Source: Pseudideonella sakaiensis
Lineage (GTDB): Bacteria; Pseudomonadota; Gammaproteobacteria; Burkholderiales; Burkholderiaceae_C
Direction: 5' to 3'
Length of the DNA: 64,000 bases
NCBI RefSeq assembly: GCF_001293525.1
Contig: NZ_BBYR01000014.1
Coordinates: 1 to 64,000 of the forward strand
Part shown: positions 55,212 to 62,390 of the stretch, piece after piece
Layout: each line of letters begins with the position of its first letter
Position numbering within the stretch: position 1 is the stretch's first letter
Made by a program: the position numbers and the translations under genes
Notes under the pieces: generated by a model
Told to the model about the DNA's origin: nothing
Databases searched by the model: none
Seen by the model: the letters and a program-made list of their open reading frames with translations, nothing else

Positions 55212-56281
55212 GGCAGCTTCACCTCGGTCTCCCGCGCGAAGGGCCAGCGGCGGTTCACGTCGTTGACGAGCTGCTCGACCTTGCGCAGGCTGGCCTCCAC
55301 CTCCGCGCGCAGAGCGCCGAGGTCGACGGTGGCGGCGCGGGTGTTGGCGGCGATGCCCTGGGCATCCGCCAGCACGCCGTCGACGCGCTTCAGGCTGGCG
55401 CGGGCATCGCCGAGCAGGCCGTTGAGCTGGGCCACCGTCTGGCGCGTGTCGACGAGCAGGCCGGTCTCGCCGAAGACCTGGGCGTCGGCCTTGGCCGCGA
55501 GGCCGTCGACGCGGCCAGCCAGGCGGTCGCTGGTGCGGGCCAGCTGGTCCAGGCGCTCGAGCAGCGCATTGGTCTTGTCGAGCGTGGCCAGGATGCGGCG
55601 CTGCTGGGCGGCGTCGCCGAGCAGCACGCCGAGCGCGCCCTGCGGGCCGTTCAGGCGCTCGGTGGTGGTGGCCAGCTGGCGCAGCGAGCTGTCGAGGGGC
55701 GCGTCCTTGGCCGTCAGCGCGCCGAGGTTGGCCACCAGGTCGCGCACGCTGGCGAGCAGCTTCGGCACCTCGGCCGCCACGTCGCCGGCCAGCACCGGCC
55801 GCACCGCGCCGTCCTCGAGCGGCGGGTCGCTCAGGATGCCGCTGTAGGCGCGCAGCCTCGGCCCGCCCACCAGGCCGCTCTCCATGGTGAACACGCTCGA
55901 GCGCCGCAGCCAGCGGGCGTCCTTCACCGGCACGTCGATCACGATGCGCGCATTGCCCTGGTCCGACAGCTCGATGCGCCGCACCCGGCCGATCGGGAAG
56001 CCCGAGAAGCTGAGGTCCATGCCGACCACCACGCCCTCCGCATGGTCGGCCACCAGCACCAGCCGCTGCTGGCGTTCGAAGGCGCCGCGCGCATAGGCCA
56101 CGTAGGCCGCCGCCGCCAGCAGCAGCAGCGCGACGCCCCAGAGCACCGCGCGTGCCTTCAGGTCCAGGTGGGCGACGGGCGGGACGTCGGCCGGTGCCGG
56201 CATCGGCGGCAGCCCCGGCACCGGCGGCGGCGCAGCGGGCGCACCGGCGGGTGGGGCGTGGGGCGGGCGGGGCTCGGCCAT
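55208..56281 (-). CDS. MlaD/MCE-domain periplasmic lipid transport protein
   Basis: A protein of 357 residues. A Pro-rich leader (1-35) precedes one membrane helix (about 43-66), then a single MCE domain (about 72-150: VLVADHAEGVVVGMDLSFSGFPIGRVRRIEL). A long helical periplasmic tail follows (about 170-345), with regular heptad-like LDQLARTSDRLAGRVDGLAAKAD segments. MCE proteins form hexameric rings or needles that shuttle phospholipids between membranes. It lies 3 bp after the permease gene and overlaps the lipoprotein. Confidence 0.88.
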   Translation of the reverse strand: MAEPRPPHAPPAGAPAAPPPVPGLPPMPAPADVPPVAHLDLKARAVLWGVALLLLAAAAYVAYARGAFERQQRLVLVADHAEGVVVGMDLSFSGFPIGRVRRIELSDQGNARIVIDVPVKDARWLRRSSVFTMESGLVGGPRLRAYSGILSDPPLEDGAVRPVLAGDVAAEVPKLLASVRDLVANLGALTAKDAPLDSSLRQLATTTERLNGPQGALGVLLGDAAQQRRILATLDKTNALLERLDQLARTSDRLAGRVDGLAAKADAQVFGETGLLVDTRQTVAQLNGLLGDARASLKRVDGVLADAQGIAANTRAATVDLGALRAEVEASLRKVEQLVNDVNRRWPFARETEVKLP

Positions 56282-56284
56282 CGC

Positions 56285-57103
56285 TCAATGGTAGATGGCG
56301 ACCAGCGACACGATCTCGATCGCCAGGATGACCGCCAGCAACCGCGCCAGCCGCGCCAGCTCGGCGTGCGTGCGGCCGCTGCTGTCGAGCCGGTCGGGCG
56401 TGGCGTCGCGCGGCGTGGCCACCAGCGGGATCACGCCGACCGCCAGGCTCATGAAGTAGGTCTTCAGCCCGAGGATCAGCAGGGTCACCGGATCGAAGAC
56501 CTGGCCGACGGCGCGCGTGAAGGCCGGCAGCCCCCAGGTCGCGAAGCCGTGCACCGACACGTAGGTCAGCAGCAGCAGCACGGTGGCGCTCACCGCGGCC
56601 AGCGCCACCACCGCGAACTGGCCGGCCAGCACGCGCGGCAGCACCAGGTCGCGCGTCGGGTCCTGGCCGGCGGCCAGCAGGCGCTCGAAGCCGCCGTCCA
56701 GGCGCAGCCGGCGGATCACCTCGCCCTCGCCTAGGCTGTAGCGCACCGCCACGAACAGCGCCGCCACCAGCGGCAGCAGCTCCAGTACCAGCGTGCGCAC
56801 CAGCACGTCCAGCGCGTAGCGCGACAGGCCGTAGCTCAGCGCGGTGGCGAGCACGATCCGGATCACCACCAGGCCGAACAGCGCCGTCAGCAGCGTGAAG
56901 CCGGGCAGCAGCGGCCAGGTGGCACGGTAGATCTCGCGCCGCACGATGCGGCGCTGCGCAGGCCGGTGGCTGGACGGCGAGGCCGCGAGCACCAGCATCT
57001 GCGCGCCGACGTGCAGCACCTGCCACCAGGTCGCCAGCCAGCCCGCGACGCCGCGCCAGGCAGCGGGGGCCGGAGGCATCGGGGCCGGGGCAGGGGGGCG
57101 CAT
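56285..57103 (-). CDS. MlaE-family ABC transporter permease
   Basis: An inner-membrane protein of 272 residues with five to six helices, the permease of an MCE lipid transporter. Family features are REIYRATWPLLPGFTLLTALFGLVVIRIV, the EGEVIRRLRLDGGFERLLA cytoplasmic loop and LGLKTYFMSLAVGVIPL near the end. First gene of permease-MCE-lipoprotein. No ATPase (MlaF) gene is next to it, although MlaE needs one; an ATPase encoded elsewhere must serve, or the operon is reduced. The Pro-rich N-terminus may not be native. Confidence 0.85.
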   Translation of the reverse strand: MRPPAPAPMPPAPAAWRGVAGWLATWWQVLHVGAQMLVLAASPSSHRPAQRRIVRREIYRATWPLLPGFTLLTALFGLVVIRIVLATALSYGLSRYALDVLVRTLVLELLPLVAALFVAVRYSLGEGEVIRRLRLDGGFERLLAAGQDPTRDLVLPRVLAGQFAVVALAAVSATVLLLLTYVSVHGFATWGLPAFTRAVGQVFDPVTLLILGLKTYFMSLAVGVIPLVATPRDATPDRLDSSGRTHAELARLARLLAVILAIEIVSLVAIYH

Positions 57104-57165
57104 CGGGCGGCAGTGTAGGCCGCGGCCCGCGCCCGCCGGCCCCGGCGGGTTGGTTCACGGCTTCT

Positions 57166-57903
57166 TCAGATCTCGCGCAGTCGGCTGCCGTCGATGCGCA
57201 CGCGGTCGCCCACGTCGATCCCGTTCAGCTGTGCGCGCTCGAAGCTGCGCATGCCGCCGCGGTCGAGCTGCACGTGGATGCGGTAGCCGACGACCTGCTC
57301 GTTGCGGCGCTTCTCCACCTTGTTGCCGACCACCGCGCCGCCGACGCCGCCGATCACGGTCGCGGCGGCCCGGCCGCTGCCGCTGCCGACCTGGTTGCCG
57401 ACGACGGCGCCCAGCACCCCGCCGACCACCGCACCGGCGCCGCTGCTCGGCGGTGCCTGCTTGATCGGCTCGATCGCGGTCACCTCGCCGAACAGGCTGC
57501 GCGGCGGCCCCGCTTCGGCCCGCTCCGAGCGCCAGCCGCGGTCGCCGACGTCGGCGACCTTCACCACCGCGCCGGCCGGCACGGCCTGCGCCTCCAGCGA
57601 GACGCGCGGCCGCGGCAGCGGCTCGGGCGGCCGCGGCAGCGCGCGCATCGGCTGCGGCAGCGTGACCGCCGCGGGTTCCGGCGCGGGCACCACCGCGGCC
57701 GCCGTCGAGTCCTCCGGCCCGCAGGCCGTCAGCACGCAGGCGGCCGCCAGCGCGGCGGCACCGATGCCCGCGCCGCCGAAGCGGCTCAGCCATCGCGCCG
57801 GCGCCTGGGGCTGCGGCGGGCGGCGGTGGCGGCGGCCGGCGCGCCGGGCGATACCCGGGGTGCAGGGGGTGGAAGCGGGGTGGGCGGCGTGGCGGTGCGA
57901 CAT
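57166..57903 (-). CDS. Glycine-zipper (17-kDa-antigen/SlyB-like) lipoprotein
   Basis: A protein of 245 residues. A very long N-region (1-42, His/Arg/Pro-rich) is followed by a hydrophobic segment and a lipobox VLTAC with Cys61. A Pro-rich linker leads to a glycine-zipper two-helix region (about 155-200: GAGAVVGGVLGAVVGNQVGSGSG and VIGGVGGAVVGNKVEKRRNEQ) and a small C-terminal beta domain (VVGYRIHVQLDRGG to the end). SlyB-type proteins are outer-membrane structural lipoproteins. GAGGAG precedes the ATG. It lies upstream of the MCE operon on the same strand, 62 bp apart, and might be co-transcribed. Confidence 0.85.
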   Translation of the reverse strand: MSHRHAAHPASTPCTPGIARRAGRRHRRPPQPQAPARWLSRFGGAGIGAAALAAACVLTACGPEDSTAAAVVPAPEPAAVTLPQPMRALPRPPEPLPRPRVSLEAQAVPAGAVVKVADVGDRGWRSERAEAGPPRSLFGEVTAIEPIKQAPPSSGAGAVVGGVLGAVVGNQVGSGSGRAAATVIGGVGGAVVGNKVEKRRNEQVVGYRIHVQLDRGGMRSFERAQLNGIDVGDRVRIDGSRLREI

Positions 57904-58108
57904 GGCGGGCTCTCCTCGTTCGGGCGGAACGGCCGGATGCGGATCGATCCGATGCCTCGAGGATGCGATGGAAGCACGCGGGGGTCTGCCGGTCGGTAAC
58001 GAGGTGCAGCGTCGGGGCAGGGCCGGAGACGGCGTAGGAAGGCGCTGATCCCCGCCAAGGTCTGCCCGTGGGCGGCGCGGTCACGGACGTCGCGCTGCCG
58101 CCCCCTGC

Positions 58109-58137
58109 TTGACAAACCTTGCCATGCCGCCCAACAT
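58109..58137 (+). promoter_or_regulatory. Probable promoter of the second toxin-antitoxin pair
   Basis: TTGACA at 58109-58114 is a perfect -35 hexamer. The -10 at 17 bp is weak (CAACAT, 58132-58137). The site is about 28 bp before the antitoxin start. I see no clear operator palindrome. Confidence 0.45.
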
Positions 58138-58164
58138 GGTTCGATGCGCACGAAGCCTCCCACC

Positions 58165-58404
58165 ATGAACGTGTCACTCACCGCGGCGCTGCGGGACGTC
58201 GTGGACGAACGGCTGCGCTCGGGTCTGTACGGCAATGCCAGCGAGTACATCCGCGAACTGATCCGCCGCGACGAGGAAACGGCGCGCCAGCTGCGGGCGC
58301 TCTACCAGGCGGGCCTCGACAGCGGCGACCCGGTTCCGATGTCCGACGAGGACTGGGCCGTGCTCGGCGCGGTGGCCCGCTCTGCGGACGCCGGCCCCGG
58401 ATGA
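58165..58404 (+). CDS. parD: ParD-family antitoxin
   Basis: A protein of 79 residues of the ParD (CC2985-like) type. MNVSLTAALRDVVDERLRSG and YGNASEYIRELIRRDEE form the ribbon-helix-helix; the acidic C-terminal part (about 45-79) would wrap the toxin. An in-frame ATG at 58144 would add seven residues (MRTKPPT); neither has a clear ribosome site. Its stop overlaps the toxin start by 4 bp. It would repress its own operon. Confidence 0.87.
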   Translation: MNVSLTAALRDVVDERLRSGLYGNASEYIRELIRRDEETARQLRALYQAGLDSGDPVPMSDEDWAVLGAVARSADAGPG

Positions 58405-58724
58405 AGCCGATCCGGCGCCGGCCGGCGGCCATGGACGACATGGTCCGGCAGGTCGCCTACCGGCGCCGTGCGGCCGGAGCCGCCTCGGCGGCCCGCCTGG
58501 TCGACGAGATGGCGGCCTGCCTGCGCTCGATTTCCGAAGCGCCGGGCGCCGGATCCCGGCGGATCGGCCAGTTGCTCGGCGTTGCCGACCTGCAGTGGAA
58601 GCGCGTCGGCGCCACGCGGCTGTGGTTCTGGTACGTCGACGAGCCCGACTTCGTCGACCTGATCCGCCTCGTCAGCACGGACCAGCTGCCGCGCCAGGCG
58701 ATGCTTCCCAGCGACTGGCACTGA
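58401..58724 (+). CDS. parE: ParE-family toxin
   Basis: A protein of 107 residues with ParE features: an N-terminal RRRPAAMDDMVRQVAYRRRAAG helix, LVDEMAACLRSISEAPGAG, and C-terminal strands QWKRVGATRLWFWYVDEPDFVDLIRLVSTDQ. ParE toxins inhibit DNA gyrase. The ATGA overlap with parD gives coupled translation. Length and strand pattern are normal. This is the second pair in the window; its antitoxin is a different subtype from that at 1731-1985, so cross-talk is unlikely. Confidence 0.85.
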   Translation: MKPIRRRPAAMDDMVRQVAYRRRAAGAASAARLVDEMAACLRSISEAPGAGSRRIGQLLGVADLQWKRVGATRLWFWYVDEPDFVDLIRLVSTDQLPRQAMLPSDWH

Positions 58725-58844
58725 AGACCACCCGGTGCCGTGGCACGTCGCGGCCGACGGAGCCCGCGACAGCGTCGGGAGGGGTGCTATGGTCCCGCGG
58801 GTCGTGTTCTCTCGTCCGGCCCGTCCTTGCCGGAGCCCTTTGCG

Positions 58845-60209
58845 ATGCCGACCCTCCTCGTCCGCCACGCCCACCTGCTTGCCACCTTCGACGACGCCGG
58901 CCGGGAGATCCCCGACGGCGGGCTGTTCGCGCGCGATGGCGTGATCGAGGCCGTCGGGCCGAGCGCGGACCTGCCCACGACCGCCGACGAGGTCATCGAC
59001 GCGCGCGGCCAGCTCGTGCTGCCCGGGCTGGTGAACACCCACCACCACATGTACCAGTCGCTGACGCGGGCGCTGCCCGCGGCCCAGGACGCCGAGCTCT
59101 TCGACTGGCTGACCGCGCTCTACCCCGTCTGGGCCCGCCTCACTCCGGAGATGGTGCGGGTCTCGACCCAGCTCGCGCTGGCCGAGCTGGCGCTGTCGGG
59201 CTGCACCACCAGCAGCGACCACCTCTACCTGTTCCCGAACGGCTGCCGCCTCGACGACAGCCTGGAGGCCGCCGAGGCGGTCGGCCTGCGCTTCCATGCA
59301 GCCCGTGGCGCGATGAGCGTCGGCCGCCGCCTGGGCGGCCTGCCGCCCGACGAGCTGGTCGAGGACGAGGCCGCGATCCTGCGCGACACCCAGCGCCTGA
59401 TCGAGCGCTGGCACGACCCCGCGCCGCACGCGATGCGGCGCATCGTCGTCGCGCCCTGCTCGCCCTTCTCCGTGAGCGAGGACCTGATGCGCGAGTCCGT
59501 CCGCCTGGCGCGCTCCTACGGCCCGGCGCACCGCGTCTGCCTGCACACCCACCTGGCCGAGAACCGCAAGGACATCGACTACACGCGCGAGAAGTTCGGC
59601 TGCACCCCCGCCGAGTACGCCGAGCGCCTCGGCTGGCTGGGCCCGGACGTCTGGTGCGCCCACTGCGTGCAGCTGGACGCCGCCGGCATCGCCGCCTTCG
59701 GCCGCACCGGCACCGGCGTGGCCCACTGCCCCGGTTCGAACATGCGCCTGGGCTCCGGCATCGCGCCGCTGCGCGCGATGCAGGCCGCCGGCGTGCCGGT
59801 CTCGATCGCCGTCGACGGCTCCGCGTCGAACGACGCCGGCCACCTGCTCGGCGAGGCCCGGCTCGCGCTGCTGCTGCAGCGCGTCGGCGGCGCCGGCGCG
59901 CCGCTGGCGGCGCGCGAGGTGCTCGCGATGGCCACCCGCGGCGGGGCCCGCGTCCTCGGCCGCGACGACATCGGCCAGCTCGCCCCCGGCCAGGGCGCCG
60001 ACCTGATCACCGTCCCACTGGACGAGATCGGCCTCGCCGGCGCACTGCACGACCCCCTCGCCGCGCTGCTGTTCTGCCACGTGCCCCGCGTCGCCACCAG
60101 CATCGTCGCCGGCCGCGTCGTCGTCCGCGACGGCCAGCTCACCACGCTCGACCTGCCCCGCCTCGTCGAGCGCCACAACCAGCTCGCCCGTCAGCTCGTC
60201 GGGGCCTGA
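58845..60209 (+). CDS. 8-oxoguanine deaminase
   Basis: A protein of 454 residues in the amidohydrolase superfamily, matching 8-oxoguanine deaminase (EC 3.5.4.32), which converts 8-oxoguanine to urate. The metal-binding HxH is H66-H-H68 in NTHHHMYQSLTRALPAAQDAE, with further ligands in HTHLAEN and the catalytic Asp in VDGSASNDAGH. AHCVQLD and GTGVAHCPGSNMRLGSG are also family-specific. The ATG at 58845 has GGAG upstream. It stands alone; it would salvage or detoxify an oxidised purine. Related cytosine/guanine deaminases share the fold, but the sequence favours oxoguanine. Confidence 0.88.
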   Translation: MPTLLVRHAHLLATFDDAGREIPDGGLFARDGVIEAVGPSADLPTTADEVIDARGQLVLPGLVNTHHHMYQSLTRALPAAQDAELFDWLTALYPVWARLTPEMVRVSTQLALAELALSGCTTSSDHLYLFPNGCRLDDSLEAAEAVGLRFHAARGAMSVGRRLGGLPPDELVEDEAAILRDTQRLIERWHDPAPHAMRRIVVAPCSPFSVSEDLMRESVRLARSYGPAHRVCLHTHLAENRKDIDYTREKFGCTPAEYAERLGWLGPDVWCAHCVQLDAAGIAAFGRTGTGVAHCPGSNMRLGSGIAPLRAMQAAGVPVSIAVDGSASNDAGHLLGEARLALLLQRVGGAGAPLAAREVLAMATRGGARVLGRDDIGQLAPGQGADLITVPLDEIGLAGALHDPLAALLFCHVPRVATSIVAGRVVVRDGQLTTLDLPRLVERHNQLARQLVGA

Positions 60210-60320
60210 CCCGTGTCGCCGCGCGGGCGACGCGGCTGAAGCTCGACGCAGTGCGGCCGGCCCGGCAGGCGACGGGATGCCTGCGCCTCCTGCCGCCGCG
60301 TCCTCCTGCGAGCGTAAGCC

Positions 60321-60336
60321 AATTCCCTAAGGAGTT
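60321..60336. promoter_or_regulatory. Imperfect palindrome before the signalling genes
   Basis: AATTCCCTAAGGAGTT reads as AATTCC-CTAA-GGAGTT; 6 of 8 positions match between the half-sites. It is an AT-rich island in the 207-bp gap between the deaminase and the REC-kinase gene, 81 bp before the latter. The LuxR-type regulator encoded at 61595-62260 is a plausible binder. Confidence 0.4.
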
Positions 60337-60416
60337 CGCCAACCCGACGCCGATACTCCCGGCAACCCCCGCCCGAGCCGTCCCCGCAACGCATCGCCGC
60401 CGTCGCCCGAGCCGCC

Positions 60417-61562
60417 TTGCCCCCGTCCCCGATCCCCTTCACGCCGCTCACCGCTGCGCTCCCGCACGACGACGCCCCGCCCCCCGCCGATGCGCCGTCG
60501 CCGTCGCTCGCGCTGGTCGTCATCGACGACAACCCCGACGATGCCGAACTGATCGAGCTCGCGCTCGTCGAGGCCGGCCTCGCCGCGCGGCTCACGCTCG
60601 TCGAGGACGAGCGCGGCCTCGTGCGCGCGCTCGAGGAGGGCGCCGACCTGGTGCTCTGCGACTACAAGCTGCCCCGCTATTCGCCCGAGCGCGCCCTCGC
60701 GCTGATGGCCGAGCGCTGGCCGACGGTGCCGCTGATCGTGGTCACGCGGGCGATCGGCGAGCAGGCCGCCGTGGAAGTGCTGCGCCAGGGCGCACGCGAC
60801 TACGTCGCGAAGAACCACCTCGCCACCCTGCCGTCGGTCATCCAGCGCGTGCTCAAGGAGCAGGCGGCGGAGGCCGAGGTGGCGCGCACCCACGCGCGGC
60901 TGGCGGCCGCCAACCAGCGCCTGCGCGAACTCGGCGAGCGCCTGCTCGAGGCCCAGGAACGCGAGCGGCGGCGCATCGCGCGCGAGCTGCACGACGTGCT
61001 CGGCCAGAGCCTGACCAGCGTGCTGCTGCACCTGGAGGCGGCCGAGCGGGTGCCCGGCGAGGACTCCGCGCTGCAGTACCGCGACACCGCGCGCACCGTG
61101 CTGCGCGACGTGCTCGACCAGGTGCGCACGCTGTCCTTCACGCTGCAGCCGCCGCAGATCGGCGAGCTCGGCCTGCCGGCCGCGCTCGACTCCTCGGTCG
61201 AGCTGCTGCTGCGTCCGCTGGGCATCATGGCGCGCATCCGCGTGCGCGGCGAACTGCGCGACATTCCCGTGCCCCAGGCCTCGGTGCTCTACCGCGTCGT
61301 GCTGGAGGCGGTGGCCAACATCGTGCGCCACGCCCACGCCAGCCGGGTCCGCATCGGGCTGGCCGGCGACGGCGCCGGCCACTACAGCGCCACCGTCCTC
61401 GACGATGGCGACGGCTTCGACCTGGAGGCCGTGCGCGCGGCCGGCCCCGCGCGGCGTCCGCTCGGGTTGAACAGCATGACCGAGCGCTGCGAGCTCGTCG
61501 GCGGCCGCCTGCGGCTGCGGTCGCGGCCCGGCCGCGGGACGCTGGTGCATGCCCGGGTGTGA
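60417..61562 (+). CDS. REC-histidine kinase hybrid (HisKA_3 type)
   Basis: A protein of 381 residues with an inverted order: a receiver domain first (about 30-150, acceptor Asp82 in VLCDYKLP), then a coiled linker, a HisKA_3 dimerisation domain with the phosphorylated His192 (RRIARELHDVLGQSL) and an HATPase domain (about 285-381; N-box EAVANIVRHAHA, G-box DDGDGFD). There is no membrane segment. The start is TTG at 60417, the first in-frame start, without a clear ribosome site, so the N-terminus is uncertain. The NarL-type regulator 32 bp downstream is the obvious partner. The front receiver probably gates the kinase. Confidence 0.88.
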   Translation: MPPSPIPFTPLTAALPHDDAPPPADAPSPSLALVVIDDNPDDAELIELALVEAGLAARLTLVEDERGLVRALEEGADLVLCDYKLPRYSPERALALMAERWPTVPLIVVTRAIGEQAAVEVLRQGARDYVAKNHLATLPSVIQRVLKEQAAEAEVARTHARLAAANQRLRELGERLLEAQERERRRIARELHDVLGQSLTSVLLHLEAAERVPGEDSALQYRDTARTVLRDVLDQVRTLSFTLQPPQIGELGLPAALDSSVELLLRPLGIMARIRVRGELRDIPVPQASVLYRVVLEAVANIVRHAHASRVRIGLAGDGAGHYSATVLDDGDGFDLEAVRAAGPARRPLGLNSMTERCELVGGRLRLRSRPGRGTLVHARV

Positions 61563-61594
61563 GCCCGGGCCCCGCCGGTCACAATGCCTCACGC

Positions 61595-62260
61595 ATGACG
61601 ATGACCCCGATCCGGATCGTGATTGCCGACGACCACGACCTGGTGCGCGCCGGCATCGGCCTGCTGCTGGGCGCGGCCAGCGGCCTGGAGATCGTCGGCG
61701 AGGCGCGCAGCGGCCCGGAGCTGACCGCGGTGGTCGAGCGGCTCTTGCCGGACGTGGTGATCACCGACCTGGCGATGCCGGGCGGCGACGGCATCGCGGC
61801 GATCGAGGCGCTGCGGCGCAGCCACCCGGCGCTGAAGATCATCGCGCTGTCGATGTACGACACGGCCGACTTCATCCGGCGGGCGATGCGTGCCGGCGCG
61901 GACGCCTACGTGCTGAAGGGCGCGCCGTCGTTCGAGATCGAGACCGCGGTGCGGCAGGTGATGGAGGGGCGGCCCTATTTCAGCCCGCAGGCCGCCCAGC
62001 GCCTGGCCGCGCACGACGCGCCGCGGCCCGAGGACCTGCTGACGCCGCGCCAGATCGAGATCCTCGGCCTGCTGGCGCGCGGCCTCAGCTCGAAGGAGAT
62101 CGGCTTCGACCTGGGGCTGAGCTCGAAGACCGTGGACGTGCACCGCGCCGCGATCATGTCGCGCCTCGGGCTGAACGACGTGGCGAGCCTGACGCTGTAC
62201 GCGGTGCGCGTCGGGCTGGTGGACCCGGAGCAGGGCGGACGCCGGCCGGGCGGGCGCTGA
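61595..62260 (+). CDS. LuxR/NarL-family response regulator
   Basis: A protein of 221 residues. The receiver domain (about 5-125) has the acidic pair in IADDHD, acceptor Asp58 (VVITDLAMPGG) and the conserved Lys in VLKGA. The C-terminal LuxR helix-turn-helix is at about 149-207 (LTPRQIEILGLLARGLSSKEI and LGLSSKTVDVHRAAIMSRLGL). ATG at 61595 or, two codons later, 61601. It lies 32 bp after the REC-kinase gene, forming a two-component pair. The palindrome at 60321-60336 is a possible target. Confidence 0.93.
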   Translation: MTMTPIRIVIADDHDLVRAGIGLLLGAASGLEIVGEARSGPELTAVVERLLPDVVITDLAMPGGDGIAAIEALRRSHPALKIIALSMYDTADFIRRAMRAGADAYVLKGAPSFEIETAVRQVMEGRPYFSPQAAQRLAAHDAPRPEDLLTPRQIEILGLLARGLSSKEIGFDLGLSSKTVDVHRAAIMSRLGLNDVASLTLYAVRVGLVDPEQGGRRPGGR

Positions 62261-62390
62261 GCCCGCCGACGCGGCCCGCGCGGGCGGGCGCCTGCCTGCG
62301 CGCCGCCGCCGCCGGCCCGTCTCCCGCCCGCGCTCGGCCGCAGGCTCGCCCGGCGCGCCCGCTGCGGCGCCCGTCCCCCGGAGCCCCCCG

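Noticed and set aside
58741-58755. Third sigma-54 promoter (TGGCACGTCGC...)
   Set aside because: The -12 part reads GGCC instead of TTGC.
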